From the NCBI GenBank assembly GCA_030638305.1, contig DAOWEW010000109.1, positions 1 through 7,439 on the forward strand: a DNA stretch of 7,439 nucleotides. The letters run 5' to 3'. This document shows, piece by piece, positions 1 to 5,780 of the stretch (position 1 is its first letter; each line of letters begins with the position of its first letter). Source of the DNA: Desulfobacteraceae bacterium (lineage in GTDB: Bacteria > Desulfobacterota > Desulfobacteria > Desulfobacterales > ETH-SRB1). The notes under the pieces were generated by a model. The model saw only the letters and a list, made by a program, of their open reading frames with translations, searched no databases and was not told the DNA's origin. The position numbers and the translations under genes were made by a program.

Positions 1-446
1 TCTTCAAATCACAGGAAGCAACCCAGTCATCGTTGCCAATTGAAGGAACAGTTCTGTTTACCATTGCGGAAAAGGACAAGCCAGGTTCGCTGGAAGTCGC
101 AAGGGTCTTCAAGGAACTTGGTTTCAAGATACTGGCAACAAAAGGGACACATCAATTTTTTGCAGAACATGGGATAGCTTCAAAACTTGTCTTGAAACTG
201 GGATATGGCAGGCCCAACCTTGTTGATGCAATTAAAAACAAAGAAATTCAGCTCGTAATAAATACGCCTGGCGGAAAACAGGGCAAAACAGACAGTTCCT
301 ATATTCGTAAAGCAGCTATTAATTATAAAATTCTGAATATTACTACAATAGCCGCCGCTTTTGCTGCTGCAAAAGGAATTGCTGCTCGAAAGAAAGGACA
401 GTCTAAAGTCAAATCCCTGCAAAAATATCACGCAGATATTTTATAA
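1..446 (+). CDS. carB: Carbamoyl-phosphate synthase large chain, C-terminal part (partial, 5' end outside window)
   Basis: This is the end of the large subunit of carbamoyl-phosphate synthase, which makes carbamoyl phosphate from bicarbonate, ATP and glutamine-derived ammonia for pyrimidine and arginine synthesis. About 147 residues are visible, read from base 3 and open to the left edge. They cover the C-terminal MGS-like allosteric domain: the strand GTVLFTIAEKDK, the motif ATKGTHQFF, the phosphate-site-like NTPGGKQGKTDSSYIRKAAI, and the alanine-rich helix ITTIAAAFAAAKGI. In the characterised enzymes this domain binds regulators such as UMP or IMP; that role is carried over from the family. 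A TTG at 33 could be read as a start, but the upstream codons (FKSQEATQSS) continue the family alignment, so this is one truncated gene. The protein ends in the usual way (SLQKYHADIL). Its last 19 bases overlap the end of the convergent kinase gene. Confidence 0.95.
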   Translation, partial: FKSQEATQSSLPIEGTVLFTIAEKDKPGSLEVARVFKELGFKILATKGTHQFFAEHGIASKLVLKLGYGRPNLVDAIKNKEIQLVINTPGGKQGKTDSSYIRKAAINYKILNITTIAAAFAAAKGIAARKKGQSKVKSLQKYHADIL

Positions 447-1744
447 TTAAACGTAGGGGCAACCCCTTGTGGTTGCCCTTTCCCCTTTGATACAGGCAAA
501 TAGATACTGAAAGTTGTCCCCTCTCCTTTCCCGGATTCAACATCAATGTATCCATTATGCCCATTTATGATACCATAAACAGAAGCCAGACCAAAACCGG
601 TACCTCGTCCCATTTCTTTTGTGGTAAAAAACGGATCAAATATGCGTTCCTGGGTCTTTTGGTCCATGCCTGTGCCTGTATCGGTTACGGTCAACAAAAC
701 ATACTTGCCGGTCTTCGGGATATGCAGCCTTGTCCCCATTTCAACGTGGTTTGTATTAAATGTCCTTATTATAAAATTGCCACCCTCAGGCATAGCATCT
801 GATGCATTGACATACAGATTCCGCAAAATCTGCTCAACCTGATTTTTATCTGCCTCAATCGACAGCAAATCAGGAGATAATTCCAGTTTAATGGAAATAT
901 CTTTTCCGGTTTTTCTGAAAATCTCAGAAAATTTTTTTATTAGATGGTTAAGGTCAAGGGGCTTGAGTTCATAGTTTTCCTTCTGTGCATATCCAAGAAG
1001 CTGTGAAGTTAGTTTGGACCCTCTTTCAATCTGTTTTTCAATAGTTTTGAGCCTCTTATAATTCGGAGAACCAGGATTGGTATTCAAGATCATTAAGGAA
1101 GCATTGCCAAGTATGGACATAAGCAGGTTGTTGAAATCATGTGCTATCCCCCCGGCCAGGGTCCCTATGGATTCCATTTTTAACGCGTGATGAAGCTGTT
1201 TTTCAAACTGTTTACGTTCAGTAACATCATTACCAATGCACAGGATTTCAACCACATTTTTATCTTTATCTCTAATGGCTTTATTAGTCCATGAAACCCA
1301 GACGCGCTCACCGTTTTTACACATGTTCTCATTCTCATTTGTAACGTATTTTGCAGGATTAGGTCCTATATCCTTAATCATTGCTGCAAGGTCACTGCCG
1401 GTGCTATCTTTTTCCGGCACAATAGTGCCTATTACGTTTTTACCGATAATCTCATCCTCTGTGTAGCCAAAAAAGCTCTGAGCAAACTCGTTGAAAAAAA
1501 TGACTTTGCCCTCGGCATCTATCCTGAGAATCATGCTGTTTGAAGTCTGAACAAGCGCGCGGTATTTTGTCTCGATCTTTTGCAACGCTTCCTCTGCCTG
1601 CTTGCTTTCAGTAATGTCTTTTATATGTTTAACAACATCATTTACCTGTCCGTCAGCTTTTTTGCGACTAACGCATTCTTTCTCCAGTTCGTTTATTCTT
1701 TGTTCGAGTTCTTCGTAGCTTGGTTTGTTAAGCATCGGAAACAT
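428..1744 (-). CDS. Soluble PAS-domain sensor histidine kinase (orphan)
   Basis: The product is a two-component sensor kinase that should autophosphorylate on histidine and pass the phosphate to a response regulator not present here. Numbering from the ATG at 1744 (438 residues): a short coiled coil (about 6-30), one PAS/PAC domain (about 60-179, ending IGNDVTERKQ), a HisKA dimerisation domain with the H-box GGIAHDFNNLL (phospho-acceptor His202), and a HATPase domain with the N-box NASDAMPEGG (Asn313), G1 motif DTGTGMD (355-361), F-box FDPFFTTKE and G2 GTGFGLA (381-387). No membrane segment or signal peptide is visible, so it should act in the cytoplasm. A TTG at 1777 would lengthen it, but ATGs at 1744 and 1735 both lie near GGGAAGGA, and the one at 1735 begins the family-like MLNKPSYEELE. 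The last 20 or so residues (KGKGQPQG...) come from a hairpin repeat and lie beyond the usual domain end (SIYLPVS). The ligand cannot be told from sequence. Confidence 0.9.
   Translation of the reverse strand: MFPMLNKPSYEELEQRINELEKECVSRKKADGQVNDVVKHIKDITESKQAEEALQKIETKYRALVQTSNSMILRIDAEGKVIFFNEFAQSFFGYTEDEIIGKNVIGTIVPEKDSTGSDLAAMIKDIGPNPAKYVTNENENMCKNGERVWVSWTNKAIRDKDKNVVEILCIGNDVTERKQFEKQLHHALKMESIGTLAGGIAHDFNNLLMSILGNASLMILNTNPGSPNYKRLKTIEKQIERGSKLTSQLLGYAQKENYELKPLDLNHLIKKFSEIFRKTGKDISIKLELSPDLLSIEADKNQVEQILRNLYVNASDAMPEGGNFIIRTFNTNHVEMGTRLHIPKTGKYVLLTVTDTGTGMDQKTQERIFDPFFTTKEMGRGTGFGLASVYGIINGHNGYIDVESGKGEGTTFSIYLPVSKGKGQPQGVAPTFNYKISA
455..480. repeat. Hairpin repeat at the carB/kinase junction; possible weak terminator
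   Basis: A 10-bp stem (bases 455-464 with 471-480, one G-U pair) encloses the loop CCTTGT; the core arms are GGGCAACC and GGTTGCCC. It lies 8 bases past the carB stop and inside the last codons of the opposing kinase gene. On the + strand only three T follow the stem before a C run, so it is at best a weak intrinsic terminator for carB. From memory, elements of this pattern (GTAGGGGC...GCCC) are scattered between genes in several bacterial genomes, so a dispersed repeat is equally likely. Confidence 0.6.
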
Positions 1745-1824
1745 TCCTTCCCTTCGGAATAACGTGGCAAAAAACAATGAAATTTGTAATGGTTGAAGCT
1801 TGATATTGATCTCAATAAATTGGA

Positions 1825-1922
1825 TGGCGGAAGTGCATGGGAATCGAACCCACCCGGGACGGTTTTAGCGCCCCACACCGGATTTGAAGTCCGGGAGTCC
1901 CACCAGTGAACTGTGCACTTCC
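1825..1922 (-). tRNA. selC: tRNA-Sec (anticodon UCA), selenocysteine tRNA
   Basis: This 98-base gene, with an encoded CCA end, is the UGA-decoding tRNA that is charged with serine, converted to selenocysteine by SelA and delivered by SelB. On the minus strand the acceptor arms GGAAGTGC and GCACTTCC make a perfect 8-bp stem, one pair longer than in ordinary tRNAs. The anticodon stem CCGGA/TCCGG holds the loop CTTCAAA, giving anticodon UCA. A long variable arm is formed by GGGGCG pairing with CGTCCC (one G-U pair). The T arm, with loop TTCGATT, has four Watson-Crick pairs plus a G-U, matching the bacterial 8+5 arrangement. The discriminator is G. Together these features separate it from a tRNA-Ser or a suppressor tRNA. 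It implies that the host makes selenoproteins. selA, selB and selD are not in the window. The kinase gene begins about 80 bp downstream on the same strand with no clear terminator between. Confidence 0.96.
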
Positions 1923-2074
1923 GTATAATATATAAGCATATAATATATTGCCTTTTTTTTCAACAAATATTAAATACAAACTTCGTAAATAACCCTGAAC
2001 CCTGACCGATCAACTGTCAAATTTTAGGACAGAATTAATATCATACCAACCTAACTATTTAACAAGGTCTGAAT
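1923..2074. other. AT-rich intergenic region between selC and larC
   Basis: These 152 bases separate the divergent selC and larC genes and must hold both promoters. Visible items are the AT-rich stretch at 1924-1949, a run of eight T at 1953-1960, a doubled heptamer AACCCTG (1991-2004) and a small inverted repeat CTGTC...GACAG (2014-2032). No promoter for larC stands out. The larC ribosome binding site is AAGGT at 2064-2068, six bases before the ATG. Confidence 0.6.
1935..1963 (-). promoter_or_regulatory. Candidate sigma70-type promoter for selC
   Basis: On the minus strand TTGAAA (1963-1958) is followed after 17 bases by TATGCT (1940-1935), which would start transcription about 6 bases before the mature tRNA 5' end. 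The spacing is ideal, but the -10 box matches only four of six positions and the whole area is AT-rich, so chance similarity is possible. Confidence 0.35.
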
Positions 2075-3256
2075 ATGCTTGCCTATTTTGATTGTTTTTG
2101 CGGTATAAGCGGCGACATGACGCTGGGAGCTTTTATTGACATTGGAGTTCCTTTAAGCTGGCTGAAGGATTCCCTTGAAAAACTTCCATTAAAAGATTTT
2201 GATATATCTGTTGAATCAATTTTCCGCAGCGGTATTAAAGCCCAAAGTGTTAATGTTCTTACAAAAGATAATTTAAAATCCAGGCATTATTCTGAAATTA
2301 AAGATCTTGTCCAAAATAGTTCTCTGTCTCAAAAAGTAAAGCAAAAAAGCCTTGAAATTTTTGAAAGACTTGCAACCGCTGAATCTGAAATACACGGACA
2401 GCCAAAGGAAAAAGTTCATTTTCATGAAACAGGCGGTATTGATGCTATTGTAGATATTGCAGGCACGGCTCTTTGCCTGGAATATCTAAGTATTGAAAAG
2501 GTAATTGCATCAAGAATTCCTCTCGGTACTGGTTTTGTCTCCTGCCAACACGGGACGCTGCCCGTTCCTGCTCCTGCAACTATTTCAATCCTGAAGGGAG
2601 TTCCTGTTTATGGAACAAAAATCCCGTATGAACTAGTCACCCCGACCGGTGCTGCAATTATTACCTCTCTTGCCGATTCGTTTGAAAATATACCGGATAT
2701 GATAGTTGAAAAGACAGGATATGGTGCAGGAAAACGCGATCTTAAAACAATACCGAATCTTTTGCGGATTATTATCGGGACACCGGCAAATCATATGTCT
2801 GACTATCAACAAGACCGGATTTCAATAGTTGAAACGTGTATTGATGATATGAATCCGGAATTTTTTGGTTTCTTGATGGAACGTCTGTTTGAAGAAGGGG
2901 CTATAGATGTTTACCTGATTCCCGTGTTTATGAAAAAAAACAGACCGGGCACGATGATGCAGGTTCTGTGTATGGAAAACAGGAAAAAAAGTATAATAAA
3001 TCGTATTTTATCTGAAACAACGTCATTAGGCGTAAGATATTATGATGTACAAAGAGCAAAGCTTGTCCGTAAACAGATCAATGTAAAAACCACCTACGGA
3101 ATAATAAAGGCAAAGGAAATTCAACAGTCAAACGGAAGTTTCAGAATTGTACCGGAGTATGAGGTTTGCAAAAAAATCGCTCTTGAAAAAAACATTCCAT
3201 TAAGAATTGTATACGACACTATAGCAAAAGAAGCTGCTGGTAACCACCCGAAATAA
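2075..3256 (+). CDS. larC: LarC, nickel insertion protein for the nickel-pincer (NPN) cofactor
   Basis: LarC (DUF111 family) performs the last step of nickel-pincer nucleotide cofactor synthesis, using CTP to insert nickel into the dithiolated precursor made by LarB and LarE. The cofactor serves lactate racemase (LarA) and related racemases and epimerases. The 393-residue protein shows the family features along its whole length: N-terminal DCFCGISGDMTLGAFIDIGV (6-25), HFHETGGIDAIVDIAG (115-130), LPVPAPATISILKGVPVYG (162-180), ELVTPTGAAI (186-195), GYGAGKRD (215-222) and ETCIDDMNPE (253-262) opening the C-terminal domain. The start ATG has AAGGT six bases upstream. The whole protein is in one frame; in Lactobacillus plantarum larC is split and joined by programmed frameshifting, and nothing like that is needed here. 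No larA, larB or larE is in the window, so its client enzyme is unknown. Some annotations still call the family UPF0272. Confidence 0.93.
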   Translation: MLAYFDCFCGISGDMTLGAFIDIGVPLSWLKDSLEKLPLKDFDISVESIFRSGIKAQSVNVLTKDNLKSRHYSEIKDLVQNSSLSQKVKQKSLEIFERLATAESEIHGQPKEKVHFHETGGIDAIVDIAGTALCLEYLSIEKVIASRIPLGTGFVSCQHGTLPVPAPATISILKGVPVYGTKIPYELVTPTGAAIITSLADSFENIPDMIVEKTGYGAGKRDLKTIPNLLRIIIGTPANHMSDYQQDRISIVETCIDDMNPEFFGFLMERLFEEGAIDVYLIPVFMKKNRPGTMMQVLCMENRKKSIINRILSETTSLGVRYYDVQRAKLVRKQINVKTTYGIIKAKEIQQSNGSFRIVPEYEVCKKIALEKNIPLRIVYDTIAKEAAGNHPK

Positions 3257-3284
3257 TAAGAGCTAATCGCTAAGAGCTGATCGC
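3257..3284. repeat. Tandem duplication of a 14-bp unit directly after the larC stop
   Basis: Two copies of TAAGAGCT(A/G)ATCGC stand head to tail (3257-3270 and 3271-3284), differing at one base, and begin at the base after the larC stop codon. The block contains no strong hairpin and no T run follows, so it is not a convincing terminator. It could be a slippage duplication or part of a dispersed intergenic repeat. Confidence 0.7.
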
Positions 3285-3387
3285 TCAAATTATTTTGGGT
3301 TATTCAACGTTCAAAATGAAATGATTAAGTACCTTTCTTCGATATTCGACATTAAATCAGTATGTTCAATGGCTAAAGACATTATCA
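3285..3387. other. Intergenic spacer between convergent larC and the ATPase/nuclease gene
   Basis: This AT-rich stretch separates two convergent gene ends and carries no reading frame of note. It includes TTC-rich words (TTCAACGTTC at 3303-3312, TTCGATATTCGAC near 3338-3350) and a minor palindrome TCGATATTCGA. No intrinsic terminator with a clear stem and T run is visible for either gene. Confidence 0.5.
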
Positions 3388-5115
3388 TCAATGATGCAAC
3401 TTTTTTGTATTGCACCCGTCCCGCTTTAAGTTGGTAGCCATCCACAACTCCTTCCCTCTAAAAGCAATAGCAATCTTCAGCGCCTCTTTTATTCCTGCTT
3501 CTTCGAGTTCTGCTGTATATCTTTTTTCTTCGATCTGTTTGAGTGCCTGCGACAAAACCTGTTCCGGTTTTTCATTATCATACACACGTTTGAATTCAAT
3601 AATAATTCCTGATCTTGCCGGATCATTCGGTTTCAACATCAGGTCATATCGTCCATATCCTGATTCCCTGTTAGACCGTATTGTGTATCTTGAGGATAGC
3701 CAGACCATCATTCCGAGAACCAGCGCATGGTAAACCTTCTCAGATTCACTGCCCAGATCGTGATAGCTCATTATTTGCAACACTATCATCCGAAGCATCC
3801 GCTCAAACAATTTTACATCTCCGCTTTCAAGAGCCGTTAACATCTCCTCAAGCCGGTTTGATTCAATCTTTTCGGCAAACCAGGTTCGTATCATATTACG
3901 ATAAATCATCCTGACTTCCCGATTCGGAATTTGCAGACGATAAGTTTCGTCATCTACCCGTTCTACTACCTTCAGATATCCGCTAAAGAGCATAAAACTC
4001 CATACAAGGTCATCCCGCTTTTCGAGATCTCTTATCACTATATTTTCATAGACCGGTTTTGTGATGGCTTTATTCTCCAGCAATTGACCGATTTCTTCCC
4101 GCAGTTCCTTTCCTCCTCGTGTAACCAGATTGTCGATTATCTCTGTGCTTGCCGTGTTTATCCAGTATGGACGCGGTCTTTTTGATTTGCTTGCCACGTA
4201 ATTTAAAACAGACCACGGATTGTAGATAATCTCTTCACTAAAAAGATATCCATTATACCATAATGAAACTTCATCGTAACGCTCTATGATATTACAGTCA
4301 TTGAGAAGGGATTTTACCTCGTCATCAGTAAATCCGAATGCTGTGTTAAACTCCTCTTGCAATAAGGTGTATACCCCAAGGTTGTTCAGTCCTGAGAAGA
4401 TTGATTCTTTGGCTACCCTGAGAATACCGGTAATAACTCCTTTAAAGAGATGCTCGTTGTCCTTGAGACCACCGCTTAAGAAATTTCTCATGAAACTTAC
4501 GACTTTATCGTAATAGCCATTTGTATATCCCGCATGAAGAGGGGTGTCATATTCGTCGATTAAAATGACTACTCGTTTATTATGACAACGGTTTAAGGCT
4601 TTGCATAATATTCGCAAACTATCTTCGAAAGAACGTTTTGATCCCTTGAGCTCAATCAGAGATTTAAAATAATTCCTATCCGTGACTGACAAACAGTCGA
4701 TGTTCAACTCCTTGACGTGCCGCTCAATCTCTTCGCTGATCACTTTACATAAACCCTCATATAAATCTTCCCAGTTCCGACCTTTCATATCCTTGAAGGT
4801 CAGATATATAACCGGATACCTTCCCTGATGCTCGGCAAAAACCTCATCATTACGGATAATTAGTCCATCAAATAATCCACTTCGGTCTTCTTCGTTTTTT
4901 TCAAAAAAATAACGAAGCATATTCAAATTCAATGTTTTGCCGAATCTACGTGGACGGGGAAGCAAAAGCGCCTCTGCTGAGGCGTCTATTATATCTCGAA
5001 TAAAGTGTGTCTTGTCGATATAGTAATAGTCATTTTCGCGCAGTTTCTTAAAACTTGATATGCCGATCGGCAAACGCCTCTTTTTTTTTGCTGTTATTTT
5101 ATTCTTCTTGTTCAT
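3388..5115 (-). CDS. AAA-ATPase-like protein with C-terminal PD-(D/E)XK nuclease-type domain (function unknown)
   Basis: The 575-residue product joins two known domains. Residues about 13-300 form an AAA-ATPase-like domain (PF09820 type): the family N-terminus PIGISSFKKLRENDYYYIDKT, a Walker A variant PRPRRFGKT (53-61), and a Walker B strand VVILIDEYDTPL (182-193). Residues about 460-560 resemble the PD-(D/E)XK domain found at the end of these proteins (PF08011/DUF1703): ESGYGRYD (485-491, Asp491), then IIIEFK (Glu507, Lys509) and QALKQIEEKRY, so the metal-binding acidic pair and lysine look intact. Full length for the family. The biological role is not established; defence and mobile-element roles have been guessed because copies are many and patchily distributed. 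The ATG has AGGAG eight bases upstream (5128-5124). It is transcribed alone, opposite to both neighbours. No transmembrane segment or signal peptide is visible. Confidence 0.88.
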   Translation of the reverse strand: MNKKNKITAKKKRRLPIGISSFKKLRENDYYYIDKTHFIRDIIDASAEALLLPRPRRFGKTLNLNMLRYFFEKNEEDRSGLFDGLIIRNDEVFAEHQGRYPVIYLTFKDMKGRNWEDLYEGLCKVISEEIERHVKELNIDCLSVTDRNYFKSLIELKGSKRSFEDSLRILCKALNRCHNKRVVILIDEYDTPLHAGYTNGYYDKVVSFMRNFLSGGLKDNEHLFKGVITGILRVAKESIFSGLNNLGVYTLLQEEFNTAFGFTDDEVKSLLNDCNIIERYDEVSLWYNGYLFSEEIIYNPWSVLNYVASKSKRPRPYWINTASTEIIDNLVTRGGKELREEIGQLLENKAITKPVYENIVIRDLEKRDDLVWSFMLFSGYLKVVERVDDETYRLQIPNREVRMIYRNMIRTWFAEKIESNRLEEMLTALESGDVKLFERMLRMIVLQIMSYHDLGSESEKVYHALVLGMMVWLSSRYTIRSNRESGYGRYDLMLKPNDPARSGIIIEFKRVYDNEKPEQVLSQALKQIEEKRYTAELEEAGIKEALKIAIAFRGKELWMATNLKRDGCNTKKLHH

Positions 5116-5187
5116 CTTTGTAACTCCTGGATCCCATCCGCAAATCCGCCCGCCATGCGTTGTAAAGTTATTTCGTCCACGTTTTTT

Positions 5188-5216
5188 AATTTACCCATTT
5201 TTCAAGCAAATGGCAA
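5188..5216 (-). promoter_or_regulatory. Candidate sigma70-type promoter for the ATPase/nuclease gene
   Basis: On the minus strand TTGCCA (5216-5211, five of six consensus bases) is separated by exactly 17 bases from TAAATT (5193-5188, four of six). Transcription would start near 5181 and leave a leader of about 65 bases that includes the AGGAG ribosome site. It lies back to back with the pgpA promoter. Confidence 0.5.
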
Positions 5217-5235
5217 GATGAAAACCAACAATATC

Positions 5236-5262
5236 TTGACAAAAACCATGCCTGCTTATAAA
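5236..5262 (+). promoter_or_regulatory. Candidate sigma70-type promoter of the pgpA-lepB-pyrB-pyrC operon
   Basis: A perfect -35 box TTGACA (5236-5241) is followed by TATAAA (5257-5262). The spacer is 15 bases, two short of ideal. Transcription would begin near 5269, giving a leader of about 25 bases before the pgpA ATG at 5295. No attenuator or PyrR-like leader could fit in so short a region. Confidence 0.55.
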
Positions 5263-5279
5263 AACTGTGCATGAATTTT

Positions 5280-5285
5280 AAGGAG
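5280..5285 (+). promoter_or_regulatory. Ribosome binding site that decides the pgpA start
   Basis: AAGGAG sits nine bases before the ATG at 5295. The in-frame ATG at 5271 precedes this site, has no ribosome site of its own and lies almost at the predicted transcription start, so 5295 is the better start. Confidence 0.75.
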
Positions 5286-5294
5286 AAATCAATC

Positions 5295-5753
5295 ATGGTG
5301 CTTGCAACAGGTTGTTTTACCGGTTACATTCCTTTTGCACCTGGCACGTTTGGTTCCATCGTGGGACTTCCTCTTTGTTTTCTTCTATCCAAAACCGGAT
5401 TGCCGGTTGCTATTCTTTTTATTTTAATATTTATTTTTTTCGCCATATGGATATCAACCCGGGCTGAAAAAATATTAAAACAAAACGATCCGGGGTGTAT
5501 TGTAATTGATGAAATAGCAGGTATTATGGTAACATTTTTTGGCCTGCCTTTTAATACAATTTCTGTAGTAGCCGGCTTTGCAGCATTCAGGTTTTTTGAT
5601 ATTTTGAAACCTTTCCCTATTCGGTTTATGGAAAGAAAGCTTAGCGGAGGTACCGGCATTGTTCTGGATGACATAGCAGCAGGTATTTTCAGCAATCTTG
5701 TATTACGATTGGTTAATTCGTTGATTGGACGAATTATCCAATTAACTAATTAA
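5295..5753 (+). CDS. pgpA: Phosphatidylglycerophosphatase A
   Basis: PgpA removes the terminal phosphate from phosphatidylglycerol phosphate to give phosphatidylglycerol, the precursor of cardiolipin, at the inner membrane. From the ATG at 5295 the protein has 152 residues, close to the family size. It carries FAPGTFGS (14-21), a long hydrophobic segment (about 36-54), the acidic motif VIDEIAG (70-76), FRFFDILKPFPI (98-109) and GTGIVLDDIAAG (119-130), all matching the PgpA pattern, with DE and DD as likely metal ligands. The ATG at 5271 would add eight residues outside the conserved region and lacks a ribosome site. It is the first gene of an apparent operon with lepB, pyrB and pyrC. The last dozen residues (NSLIGRIIQLTN) are encoded by an inverted repeat that also covers the stop codon, and they lie past the conserved domain. 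Confidence 0.93.
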   Translation: MVLATGCFTGYIPFAPGTFGSIVGLPLCFLLSKTGLPVAILFILIFIFFAIWISTRAEKILKQNDPGCIVIDEIAGIMVTFFGLPFNTISVVAGFAAFRFFDILKPFPIRFMERKLSGGTGIVLDDIAAGIFSNLVLRLVNSLIGRIIQLTN

Positions 5754-5759
5754 CCAATT
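5707..5759. repeat. Near-perfect 53-base inverted repeat across the pgpA stop codon
   Basis: Bases 5707-5729 pair with 5737-5759 over 23 positions: 20 Watson-Crick pairs, two G-U pairs (5707-5759 and 5723-5743) and one mismatch (5719 against 5747), with the seven-base loop CGAATTA. The descending arm also reads as three tandem 8-bp units, CCAATTAA, CTAATTAA, CCAATTAA (5738-5761). No T run follows on either strand, so it is not a standard terminator. It stands 21 bases before the lepB start codon and could affect mRNA processing, stability or lepB translation, or be a small dispersed element. Confidence 0.8.
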
Positions 5760-5780
5760 AATGAAAGGCTTAATATAAAC

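Noticed and set aside
33..446. Independent small MGS-domain protein starting at TTG 33
   Set aside because: The same frame is open upstream to the window edge and its residues match the CarB linker, so this is the end of carB.
1236..1466. Hydrophobic plus-strand frame opposite the kinase
   Set aside because: It is a shadow of the PAS-domain coding strand; apparent hydrophobicity comes from complementary codons.
1693..1878. Minus-strand open frame of 61 codons across the kinase start and tRNA
   Set aside because: It runs through the tRNA-Sec gene and the kinase 5' end in another frame and has no recognisable protein features.
1825..1922. Integration site with a mobile element next to the tRNA
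   Set aside because: I saw no integrase gene and no second copy of the tRNA 3' end within the window.
1991..2004. Doubled AACCCTG before larC as a repeat array
   Set aside because: Only two copies are present, too few for a CRISPR-like or regulatory array.
5271..5294. Upstream in-frame ATG for pgpA
   Set aside because: It has no ribosome site, lies at the predicted transcription start, and the AAGGAG at 5280-5285 clearly serves the ATG at 5295.
5324..5695. Open frame antisense to pgpA (123 codons)
   Set aside because: It mirrors conserved pgpA codons and has no recognisable domain.
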